Origin: Anabaena sp. UHCC 0187
GTDB lineage: Bacteria > Cyanobacteriota > Cyanobacteriia > Cyanobacteriales > Nostocaceae
NCBI RefSeq assembly: GCF_009712035.1
Contig: NZ_VILB01000005.1
Span: 62,001-126,000, forward strand
Direction: 5' to 3'
DNA: 64,000 nucleotides
In this document: in pieces, positions 43,978 through 52,142 of the stretch
Layout: every line of letters starts with the position of its first letter
Numbering within the stretch: the first letter of the stretch is position 1
Position numbers and translations under genes: made by a program
Notes under the pieces: generated by a model
Told to the model about the DNA's origin: nothing
What the model saw: only the letters and a program-made list of their open reading frames with translations
The model's database searches: none

Positions 43978-46089
43978 TCAATTACTCTCAGGTGTGGGTG
44001 TTTCTGTGGGTGTTTCCGTCGGAGTTGGTTCTTCCGTTGGTGTTTCTGTAGGTGTAGGTTCTGGTGCTGGGGGATTTTCTGCGGTGACAGTTAATTGATA
44101 ATCTACCGGTTCTGAGGCTGTAGAAACAATAACAAATTCATAAAATCCTGTTTCTGGTAATGTTTTGGATAGACTCCGTTCTTGAGAATCTTCTAAAAAT
44201 ACGATTTTCCCAGAAGGAGAATAAATTGATAATAAAAGTTTTGCATTTGCTTCTAGCTTAACTTCCATATTTTGGTCTTTAGCTAGTCCAGCAATGAAAA
44301 CTTTACCTCTTCCTGGTTGTAGACTTCCATTAACTGTTTTACCCGTAGCACCTTCAGGAAAAACTATTCTTGTAAATGCACTTTTGGAAAGAATAGCGTT
44401 AAGCTGATCATTTACAAATGCGTACCAAACTTGTCCGATGGGTTGTTTGATAAAATCTTTACCTTTTTGCTCAGGGAATTCACGCAAAAAAGCTGCATCA
44501 CCTAAATGATATAAAGAACGGCTACCAACGTTGATTTTATTGACTGCGACTTTCCAGCGATCACGTTCTGCAAAAGTGTAGTTTCCCAGTTGACGACGGG
44601 ATTCAGAACTGATTGCTGATAGCTTTTCTAGGACTTGGGCGGCGGTTTTATCCCATTCTGCTCGTAAACTTTCATCTTCTGGATTATCGCTAAGAATACG
44701 TCCCTTTAAACTGGGATCTTTTTCCCGAAAGACTTGGTTTACCAGTGCAACATAAAATTTATAATTTATACCTAAGTTTTCACGGCTATCGCTCAATTTT
44801 TGTTTGCGTTGTTTTTCCTCTGGTGAAAAATTAACTGCGGGTTTTTCTATTTCTGTGCTACTCGGACTAGATGTAATTGTCGGGTTACTCGCATTTAAAT
44901 TCTGACTGCGGTTTTTGAATCCCCACGCAAGTAAGCCCAGACTGGTAAATAAAGCCAAAGTCATAATGAAGACATTTGTTCCTGTCCAAATACTTGGTTT
45001 TGGTTTTGCAGGATTGGCAGTAATCACAGGTTCAGAAACTGGGATTTGGGGGGGAGAAAAAGCGACAGTTGCAGATGTGGGGGGTTGAGTTTGCGGATAT
45101 TGCGGATAGTTAACAGGTTGGGTTTTTGGGGGATTCAGGGCTTGGAGAAGTTGACTAACTGTTTGATAGCGATCGCTGGCAATTGGTGATAACATTTTAT
45201 CTATAATTTGTCCAAATGCAGGACTGAGGATCACTTCCTTCCGCCATTGCCAACTCAGATTATAAGTATCAATTAATTCCTGGGGTTGTTTACCTGTCAG
45301 TAAAACTAACATCGTGACAGCTAAAGCATATAAGTCGCTGTGGGTAGACACCACACCAGTTTGCATTTGTTCTGGGGGTGCAAATCCTATTTTTCCCAAC
45401 AAAGTGCCATTGCTAGGAGGTGTCATTGCCCCTGTTTGGTAATATTGAGAAGCGACAGTTGCGGCTACTTGTTTAACTCCCCCAAAGTCAATTAACACAG
45501 GTAATTTATCACCATTACGAAGCATTAAATTATCAGGAGAAATATCCCGATGAATTACACCTAAAGAGTGAATATATTCCAGAACTGGTAAAATTTGCTG
45601 TAATAGTTGGTGGATTTCTGCTTCTGTAAATTTTAAACCCCGTTGTTGACGACTATTTAATAAAGAATTATAAGTTTCACCATCTACATAATCTTGAACT
45701 AAAAATAGACTTTCTTTACCTTGTAAATTGAGGCGTAATAGTTCCCGAAACCGAGGAATTTGGGGATGTTGTAATTTATAAAGAACACTTGCTTCTCGCT
45801 GAAAAAGTTCTTCAGCTTTTTGGACAACATAAGGAGTTTGTACTTGGGGAGAAAATTCTTTTAAAACACAAGCTTCTCGAAAGCGGTTAATATCTTCAGC
45901 TAAATAAGTTCGTCCAAATCCTCCTTGGCCAATTTGCCGAATAATAGCATAGCGATCGCCTAAAGTTTGTCCTGGTTGAATACCCTGATTTACAGATGTC
46001 GGTATATTGGCAATTTTCTCTCCACATTGGAGACAAAACTTACTACCAGACGGATTTTGATGCCCTTGAGAACAATAAAGATTAGTCAT
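43978..46089 (-). CDS. Ser/Thr protein kinase with zinc ribbon and extracytoplasmic C-terminal domain
   Basis: 703 residues. An N-terminal zinc ribbon (CSQGHQNPSGSKFCLQC) precedes the Hanks kinase domain (about 47-320): GQGGFGRTYLAED, ACVLKEF lysine, HRDISPDN catalytic loop (Ser replaces the usual Lys of HRDxKPxN), LIDFGGVK. One membrane helix lies at about 375-392. The extracytoplasmic part ends in a pre-peptidase-like beta domain (QPGRGKVFIAGLAKDQNM..., SIYSPSGKIVF) and an acidic PTPTETPTE tail. It is a paralogue of the next gene upstream, with a TTGTCAG-type heptamer array between them. Confidence 0.92.
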   Translation of the reverse strand: MTNLYCSQGHQNPSGSKFCLQCGEKIANIPTSVNQGIQPGQTLGDRYAIIRQIGQGGFGRTYLAEDINRFREACVLKEFSPQVQTPYVVQKAEELFQREASVLYKLQHPQIPRFRELLRLNLQGKESLFLVQDYVDGETYNSLLNSRQQRGLKFTEAEIHQLLQQILPVLEYIHSLGVIHRDISPDNLMLRNGDKLPVLIDFGGVKQVAATVASQYYQTGAMTPPSNGTLLGKIGFAPPEQMQTGVVSTHSDLYALAVTMLVLLTGKQPQELIDTYNLSWQWRKEVILSPAFGQIIDKMLSPIASDRYQTVSQLLQALNPPKTQPVNYPQYPQTQPPTSATVAFSPPQIPVSEPVITANPAKPKPSIWTGTNVFIMTLALFTSLGLLAWGFKNRSQNLNASNPTITSSPSSTEIEKPAVNFSPEEKQRKQKLSDSRENLGINYKFYVALVNQVFREKDPSLKGRILSDNPEDESLRAEWDKTAAQVLEKLSAISSESRRQLGNYTFAERDRWKVAVNKINVGSRSLYHLGDAAFLREFPEQKGKDFIKQPIGQVWYAFVNDQLNAILSKSAFTRIVFPEGATGKTVNGSLQPGRGKVFIAGLAKDQNMEVKLEANAKLLLSIYSPSGKIVFLEDSQERSLSKTLPETGFYEFVIVSTASEPVDYQLTVTAENPPAPEPTPTETPTEEPTPTETPTETPTPESN

Positions 46090-46131
46090 TTGTCATTTGT
46101 CAGTTGTCAGTTGTTAGTTGTCAGTTGTTAA
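46090..46131. repeat. Heptamer short tandem repeat (TTGTCAG)n
   Basis: About six units of TTGTCAT/TTGTCAG/TTGTTAG fill the 42-bp gap between the two tandem kinase genes. Same type as the array at 55134-55170. Confidence 0.85.
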
Positions 46132-47838
46132 TTACTTGTTCCCTACTTTATCAGATGCGATTGCATACCAAATTTGGAGAAAAGTCTGTTGATTTAGTTT
46201 CCCACGTTCTTGACCAGGAAACAATGGTTCAAATGTTTGATATGTGTCTGCGCGTAAATCCTGAAAAGATTGATAATTACCCAATCTTCCTACTTTAGCA
46301 AGTTGATTCCACCGTTGAGAATCTTGTTGACTATAACTACCTATTTTCTTTCTCGCTGTTTCACTTAAATTAGCCTTTTCTATATTATTTAATAACTGAT
46401 CTGCAACATTATTCCATTGTTCCCGTAAAGCTGCATCTTCCGATTTCTCAGTTAACTTCCGTTTATTTAACTCTGGTTTTCCCGCATAGAAAACTTCATT
46501 AACTGTATTCGTAAAAAATACTGAAGAAATTTCTAGCTGTTGAACACGACTAAAAACCTGTTGAATACTGCGGTTATTATTTTTATTACCTCCAGGATTA
46601 TTAATAGACGGAATTTTAGGAACTTCAATTTGAGGGACTTTAATTGATGTTATCCCCTTAACTGCAAAATTTCCTAAAGCGAACACCCCCGCACCTGTTA
46701 ACAACATTCCCGTACTAATAATAAAGCTGACAGTAAAAGGCCGCAACCATATTGGCATTGGTATTTTCTGTACAAATAATGTCGTCTTATTGTGGACACC
46801 ACCACCAAGATTACGAGCGTGTTTTATACCCGGTGCTACTACCTCGGTTTTCAATTTAGTAATATAAGGATGGGGATTATTGTTAGGAGTTTGCATAGTC
46901 TGTGGTGTAGATGAAAGAGATGGTAAAGGTAAATCTTTAATAACTTGTTCGGCTTTTTGATAGCGATCGCTCGGTTTATATGCCAACATCTTCTTGAAGA
47001 CAGCCTCTAATTTGGGACTCACTTTAATTTCCTTACCCCAAAACCAAACGCCGTTATAGCTATCATAAAGTAAATGTGGTTCTTTCCCCGTGATCAATAC
47101 TAAAGCCGTCACTGCTAGAGAGTAAAAATCACTGCTTTTATATACTTTTCCCTGAATTAATTGTTCCTCTGGTGCATATCCTTTTTTACCTAATAAAGTT
47201 CCATTTACAGCCAATTGTGTCCGCCAAAAACCCTGAGAAGCGGGTAACTGTTTGACACCACCAAAATCAATCAATACGGGTAAATTATCACTTTGGCGTA
47301 AAATTAAATTATCTGGGGAAATATCGCGGTGAACTATATCTAAAGAATGAATATAAGTTAAAACTGGGAGAATATTGTGCAGTAAATTAATTACTTCCTC
47401 CTCACTAAAAGACTTGCCCTGATTTCGACGCTGTTCAAATAATTGATCATAATTATCACCCTCAATATAATCTTGCACTAAAAAGAAAAAATCCTTAGTC
47501 CCAATTTTTGCCTGAAAAGAAGCGTGAAAACGCGGAATTTGAGGATGTTGAATTGTTTTGAGGACACTTGCTTCCCGTTCAAACAGTTCCTTAGCTTTTT
47601 GTAAATCCTGGGGTTTGACAACTTGGGGGGCAAATTCTTTTAAAACGCAGGTTTTGCGAGATTTTTGCCTATCAATCGCTAAATAACTGCGTCCAAAACC
47701 ACCTTGTCCCAATATCCGCGCAATTTCATAACGATTATCAATAACTTGTCCCACAGTCAAAGGTAATGCCTCACCGCAATGAGTACAAAAACGATGACTA
47801 CCACTATTTATGTGTTGTTGACTGCAATATATTTGCAT
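46132..47838 (-). CDS. Ser/Thr protein kinase with zinc ribbon (paralogue)
   Basis: About 568 residues. An N-terminal CSQQHINSGSHRFCTHC zinc ribbon precedes a kinase domain with GQGGFGRSYLAID, TCVLKEFAP, HRDISPDN (again Ser for Lys) and LIDFGGVK. One membrane helix lies at about 375-400. The extracytoplasmic helical domain has the same DAALREQWNNVADQLL/WYAIASD pattern as the preceding kinase but lacks its beta domain and PT tail. I start at MQIYCS (47838) by analogy with the paralogue's MTNLYCS; an ATG ten codons upstream is possible. Confidence 0.92.
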   Translation of the reverse strand: MQIYCSQQHINSGSHRFCTHCGEALPLTVGQVIDNRYEIARILGQGGFGRSYLAIDRQKSRKTCVLKEFAPQVVKPQDLQKAKELFEREASVLKTIQHPQIPRFHASFQAKIGTKDFFFLVQDYIEGDNYDQLFEQRRNQGKSFSEEEVINLLHNILPVLTYIHSLDIVHRDISPDNLILRQSDNLPVLIDFGGVKQLPASQGFWRTQLAVNGTLLGKKGYAPEEQLIQGKVYKSSDFYSLAVTALVLITGKEPHLLYDSYNGVWFWGKEIKVSPKLEAVFKKMLAYKPSDRYQKAEQVIKDLPLPSLSSTPQTMQTPNNNPHPYITKLKTEVVAPGIKHARNLGGGVHNKTTLFVQKIPMPIWLRPFTVSFIISTGMLLTGAGVFALGNFAVKGITSIKVPQIEVPKIPSINNPGGNKNNNRSIQQVFSRVQQLEISSVFFTNTVNEVFYAGKPELNKRKLTEKSEDAALREQWNNVADQLLNNIEKANLSETARKKIGSYSQQDSQRWNQLAKVGRLGNYQSFQDLRADTYQTFEPLFPGQERGKLNQQTFLQIWYAIASDKVGNK

Positions 47839-47925
47839 GATATAGGAAGATAAATCGAGAGTTATCAATGACTACAAAAGGAGTGAGATAATTTACGTTC
47901 GTGTAGCATCTGGCAGAAAAAATTT

Positions 47926-48966
47926 TTATGGCAGTTGCCACATTCTAATTGTGCCATCCTCGCTACTACTAGCGAGAATTTTTTGATCTGGACTAATAGC
48001 GATCGCTTCCACTGGACTGGTATCACCTCTCATAGTCGAGAGTAGTTCCCCAGTTCGCCAATTCCAGAACTTTATTTTGCCATTAAAATTGCCAGTAATC
48101 ATCGTTCGTCCATCTGGAGTCAGAATAATTGACTCAATTGAATCCGTATTCTGAGTAAAATCGCGCAATAATTTACCAGTACCTAATTCCCACAGCTTCA
48201 GAGTATTAATGGCACTATCTTTAGTCACAAGCTGACCAAAACTACCACTAATTACAACTTTGTTATCCAAACTGATAGCTAAGGCATCAATACCCGGTGG
48301 ATGTTCCATACTGTGCAAAAGTTTTCCAGTCCGTAAATTCCACAATTTCACTTGTTCTTTCGCCGCACCATTACCGCCACTACCACTGACAAGAGTTTTC
48401 CCATCAGCACTGATAGCAAGACGACTAATATAGTCTGAATGTCCTACCAGAGTCCGCAGTCGTGTTCCGGTCTGTAAATTCCAAATCTGGATTTGACGGT
48501 CATCACTACCACTGACAAGGGTTTTACTATCAGGACTAATTGCAACTGCTTCCACTGGAAGTGAATGTCCTGCAATTGTTAAAAGTAGTTTTCCCGTAGA
48601 CAAATTCCAAACCTTGACCGTATGATCAATATCTCCACTGACCAGAATCTGTCCATTTTTTCCACCCATAGCCAGAGACGTAACACCTTCTGATTTTGAT
48701 GTCAGAGTATTTAGGAGTTTACCAGTCTGTAAGTCCCAGATTTTAATAGTTCCTGACCGACTACCACCGATTAATTTTTTACCATCAGCACTAATAATAA
48801 TAGCGGGAACTCTTTCCGGTTCTTTGAATGTGAAAATCGGTTGACTAGTTTGGCTTAGATAAGTAGTTGAATGATTAGTAGTAGGAATCAATGAATGGGA
48901 GGGAAGCCAAGGAATAGCAACACCCAAAGTGGCCACTGTCAAAATTTTCCAGGAAATTAGATTCAT
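47926..48966 (-). CDS. Exported seven-bladed WD40-repeat protein
   Basis: 346 residues. A signal peptide-like N-terminus (about 5-22) is followed by seven WD40 units ending IWD, VWN, IWN, LWN, LWE, FWN and MWQ, enough for one closed beta-propeller. Typical phrases are GHSLPVEAVAISPDSKTLVSGS and TGKLL. It should act as a periplasmic or membrane-tethered protein-interaction platform. It lies 87 bp upstream of the kinase pair on the same strand. In cyanobacteria WD40 repeats are often fused to kinases of this type, so functional association is plausible. Confidence 0.92.
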   Translation of the reverse strand: MNLISWKILTVATLGVAIPWLPSHSLIPTTNHSTTYLSQTSQPIFTFKEPERVPAIIISADGKKLIGGSRSGTIKIWDLQTGKLLNTLTSKSEGVTSLAMGGKNGQILVSGDIDHTVKVWNLSTGKLLLTIAGHSLPVEAVAISPDSKTLVSGSDDRQIQIWNLQTGTRLRTLVGHSDYISRLAISADGKTLVSGSGGNGAAKEQVKLWNLRTGKLLHSMEHPPGIDALAISLDNKVVISGSFGQLVTKDSAINTLKLWELGTGKLLRDFTQNTDSIESIILTPDGRTMITGNFNGKIKFWNWRTGELLSTMRGDTSPVEAIAISPDQKILASSSEDGTIRMWQLP

Positions 48967-49049
48967 AGGATAATAGTTTACTAAAAAATTGCATTTATAG
49001 ATAAAATACTGACTAAAGATTAACTAGAGTTTTTCCCCACACAAGCCTT

Positions 49050-50567
49050 ATGAAACCCCAAATACCAACACCAAGGGCAATTCTGGGATTAGAAAATTTT
49101 ATCTCTACTCCCTTAGCAGAGAAACTAGAACAGCATCTTTACATTGACTCTCAAGAAATAGCTTTGACATTATTTCAAGATGTAGCTGCTAGTGTACCCG
49201 CTTACCAGGCATTTTTAGCAGAACGAGGCATAAATCCTAGAGAAATTCAAACATTAGCAGATTTCCAAAACTTACCAAAAGTTAATAAAGAAAATTATAT
49301 TTCCCGTTATTCTTTGCCCCAATTGTGTAATAATGGAAAAATAGGAGGCTGTGATATAATCGCGGCCTCCTCTGGCTCAACAGGTAAATCCACATTTTGG
49401 CCGCGTTTTATCACTGATGAATTACAAATAGCCACCCGTTTTGAGCAAATTTTTCATGATAGTTTTCATGCAGATACTAAAACTACTTTAGCAGTAGTTT
49501 GCTTTGCCTTGGGAACGTGGGTAGGGGGAATGTTTACTACTAATTGTTGTCGTCATTTAGCAGCTAAAGGTTATCCCATTACCGTCATTACCCCAGGAAA
49601 CAATAAAACGGAAATTTTGCGAATTGTCCAAGAATTGGGCGGTAATTTTGAGCAGGTTGTATTATTAGGATATCCACCATTTTTAAAAGATGTGATTGAT
49701 ACGGGAATTGCCAATGGGATGGAATGGGGGCAATATCATATTAAGTTAGTCATGGCAGGAGAAGTATTTAGTGAAGAATGGCGAAATTTAGTGGGAGAAA
49801 GAATAGGTTCTGAAAATCCCTGTGATGATTTTGCATCTATGTATGGAACAGCAGACGCGGGAGTTTTAGGGAATGAAACCCCTCTTAGTATTTGTATTCG
49901 GCGGTTTTTAGCAGCCACTCCAGAAGCAGCGAAAGCATTATTTGGAGAGTCGCGTTTACCGACTTTAGTCCAATATGATCCTTGTAGTCGGTTTTTTGAA
50001 GTTGAAGATGGAAATTTACTATTTTCTGGGAATAATGGCGTTCCTTTAATTAGATATAGCATTCTTGATCAAGGTGGCTTGATTACTTATGCCCAAATGC
50101 TAGAATTTTTAGCAGAATGGGGTTTTAATCCGATTACAGAATTACAAAATCATCGCGGAATTCATCAATTACCATTTGTCTATGTTTTCGGACGTTCTAA
50201 CTTCACAGTTTCCTATTTTGGCGCAAATATTTATCCAGAAAATGTGACAGTGGGATTAGAACAACCAATGATTAGAGAATGGGTAACGGGTAAATTTGTT
50301 TTGCAGGTAAAAGAGGATTTAGACAAAAATCGTTTTTTATCTGTGGTGGTAGAGTTAGCACCAGGAATAGATGATCATGAGGAGAAAAGATTATCTATCA
50401 CTGCTTCTATTCTTACTCAATTATTGCGTCTAAATAGTGAGTTTGCTAATTATGTTCCTTCACAATATCAAACCCCTGTAGTAGAATTAAAATCTACTGG
50501 TGATGTTGAATATTTTCCTGGGGGTGTTAAACACAGATATACCCGTAATAATATTAGTCAATTGTGA
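49050..50567 (+). CDS. Phenylacetate-CoA ligase-like adenylate-forming enzyme
   Basis: 505 residues. The AMP-binding P-loop SSGSTGKSTFWPRF is at about 109-122. Other adenylation motifs are MYGTADAGVLGNE (A5-like), GNNGVPLIRYSILDQGG and a C-terminal GDVEYFPGGVKHRY. The fold matches PaaK/coenzyme F390 synthetase relatives, which activate a carboxylate as an acyl-AMP and transfer it to CoA or another acceptor. The substrate is unknown and no biosynthetic cluster is adjacent. It is divergent from the WD40 gene. Confidence 0.85.
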   Translation: MKPQIPTPRAILGLENFISTPLAEKLEQHLYIDSQEIALTLFQDVAASVPAYQAFLAERGINPREIQTLADFQNLPKVNKENYISRYSLPQLCNNGKIGGCDIIAASSGSTGKSTFWPRFITDELQIATRFEQIFHDSFHADTKTTLAVVCFALGTWVGGMFTTNCCRHLAAKGYPITVITPGNNKTEILRIVQELGGNFEQVVLLGYPPFLKDVIDTGIANGMEWGQYHIKLVMAGEVFSEEWRNLVGERIGSENPCDDFASMYGTADAGVLGNETPLSICIRRFLAATPEAAKALFGESRLPTLVQYDPCSRFFEVEDGNLLFSGNNGVPLIRYSILDQGGLITYAQMLEFLAEWGFNPITELQNHRGIHQLPFVYVFGRSNFTVSYFGANIYPENVTVGLEQPMIREWVTGKFVLQVKEDLDKNRFLSVVVELAPGIDDHEEKRLSITASILTQLLRLNSEFANYVPSQYQTPVVELKSTGDVEYFPGGVKHRYTRNNISQL

Positions 50568-50632
50568 AAAAATAGGTAAGAATTCAAAATTTAATAAAAC
50601 TCTTACCTACAATCATGTTATTTGCATACTGA

Positions 50633-51565
50633 TTACAAAGCTTGCCAACCGGTGCCTTTATAACCATAATTAAAGATATCTGGATGCAATATTTCTGCTA
50701 AAATCTCCAGAGAATCTACCAACCGCGGACCAGGACGGTTAAAGTAAGCATTACCATCAGTAATAAAGACTCTTCCCGATTGAACTGCATGGAGTTTTTT
50801 CCATTCTGGACGTTGAGTTAATACGTCAGCTTCTTGCTGAGTCCGTTGTAAATCAAAGCCACAGGGCATAAAAATAATCACATCTGGGTTACTAGCTACT
50901 AATGTTTCCCATTTGAGATGAGTAGTAGCTTTACCCATGACACTAAACAATGGTTGTCCCCCAGCTAGGTTAATTAATTCAGGAACCCAATTTGCAGCGG
51001 TCATTAACGGATCAGTCCATTCAAGACAAGCGACTTTAGGCATTTCTGCGAGAGAAAGTCCTTGCAGTCTCCGCTTGCAAATTCTGACACGGGCTTCTAG
51101 ATTTTCCAGTATTGCTACTGAATCTACTCCAAATGTGTGACTAACCCGTTCAATATCACCCCAAAGATCCTTTAGTGTGTTGGGTTGTAAAGAAATTATT
51201 TGCGGTGAACTGTGGGTAAGTTGGGCAACTGCTTTTTCTACTTCTGGTAAACTTACAGAGCAGATATCACATTGATCCTGCGTGATAATGTGGGTAGGGT
51301 GCAATTTCTCTAAGACATCAACTTTGATTTTGTAGATACCCAAAGCAGATTGCAATATACTGTCGGCTTCGTTGTGAATAGAATGGCTATTAGCGTCACC
51401 ATTCAAACGTGCTTGGGTACAAACTGGAAGATTGACGATTTCGGGAGGATAGTCACATTCATGCGATCGCCCGACTATAGCATCAAATAAACCAAGTTTA
51501 GCGACTATTTCCGTAGCACTCGGAATTAAAGAGACAATTCTTATATCGTTACTTGTATCAATCAT
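50633..51565 (-). CDS. BtuF-like cobalamin-binding (helical-backbone metal receptor) protein
   Basis: About 310 residues. It resembles class III periplasmic binding proteins: RIVSLIPSATEIVAKLGLFDAIVGRSHECDYP at the N-terminus, TQDQCDICSVSLPEVEKAV in the middle and GPRLVDSLEILAEILHP at the end. No signal peptide is visible from the chosen start, so it may be cytoplasmic, unlike true BtuF. The start MIDTSND is preceded by GGGGGTGAG with good spacing; an upstream in-frame ATG adds 30 non-homologous residues. No BtuCD genes are adjacent. Ligand could be a corrinoid or a metal chelate. Confidence 0.8.
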   Translation of the reverse strand: MIDTSNDIRIVSLIPSATEIVAKLGLFDAIVGRSHECDYPPEIVNLPVCTQARLNGDANSHSIHNEADSILQSALGIYKIKVDVLEKLHPTHIITQDQCDICSVSLPEVEKAVAQLTHSSPQIISLQPNTLKDLWGDIERVSHTFGVDSVAILENLEARVRICKRRLQGLSLAEMPKVACLEWTDPLMTAANWVPELINLAGGQPLFSVMGKATTHLKWETLVASNPDVIIFMPCGFDLQRTQQEADVLTQRPEWKKLHAVQSGRVFITDGNAYFNRPGPRLVDSLEILAEILHPDIFNYGYKGTGWQAL

Positions 51566-51777
51566 AGTCTCACCCCCTAGGAATAGGAGTTCAGGAGTTA
51601 AAATAGAAAATGGTGTTAAGTTCTTTTTAACAGATGTTTCTACCTTTATTTTCACATATTTTTAGAGAGACGGTATCTATCTTGAGGATGTTAGTATTTT
51701 TTATTTTTCGCTAAGACGCATAGACAAGGATACACAATTACATTATGCTGGAAATGCAAGCAATAATAGGTGTATCT

Positions 51778-52086
51778 ATGAAAACAAGTCAAGTATTGAA
51801 AATAGCCCTAATTCCTATGTTAGCTATATCTACCCTTCTATCTATAGCAAATACAGCAGTAGCTGACTACTTAAGAAGTGAAGGCTATGGTGGTGAATAC
51901 CGCTATGAGTTATGGTCTAGTGATGACGGTAATAATTATTACTTAAAAATTTGGAATAGAGATGAAAATCCGCAAAAAGATAGTTATGTGACAACGGGAA
52001 ACTTTGAATCTAGTGCAGAAGCTTTAAATGACTTTGATTGTAACTACGCTCGTAAAAGCTTACCAGAGTGTCCAAACAATAGATAA
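51778..52086 (+). CDS. Small secreted protein of unknown function
   Basis: 102 residues. Signal peptide MKTSQVLKIALIPMLAISTLLSIANTAVA (about 1-29, AxA-type cleavage) is followed by an acidic, Tyr-rich domain (YGGEYRYELWSSDDGNNYYLKIWNRDE) with two cysteines near the end (CNYARKSLPEC). It may form a small disulphide-bonded beta domain. No family is recognised. A possible ATG 11 codons upstream would spoil the signal peptide. It ends at a strong hairpin. Confidence 0.75.
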   Translation: MKTSQVLKIALIPMLAISTLLSIANTAVADYLRSEGYGGEYRYELWSSDDGNNYYLKIWNRDENPQKDSYVTTGNFESSAEALNDFDCNYARKSLPECPNNR

Positions 52087-52094
52087 TTAGTTTT

Positions 52095-52127
52095 AGATCC
52101 CCGACTTCTTGAAGAAGTCGGGGATCT
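52095..52127. terminator. Perfect hairpin between convergent genes (dispersed type)
   Basis: AGATCCCCGACTTC/GAAGTCGGGGATCT, 14-bp perfect arms with a 5-nt loop, between the small secreted protein and putA. It can terminate both. The CCCCGACTTCTT core is a common dispersed hairpin in Nostocales. Confidence 0.8.
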
Positions 52128-52142
52128 GGTGATATCATCTAG

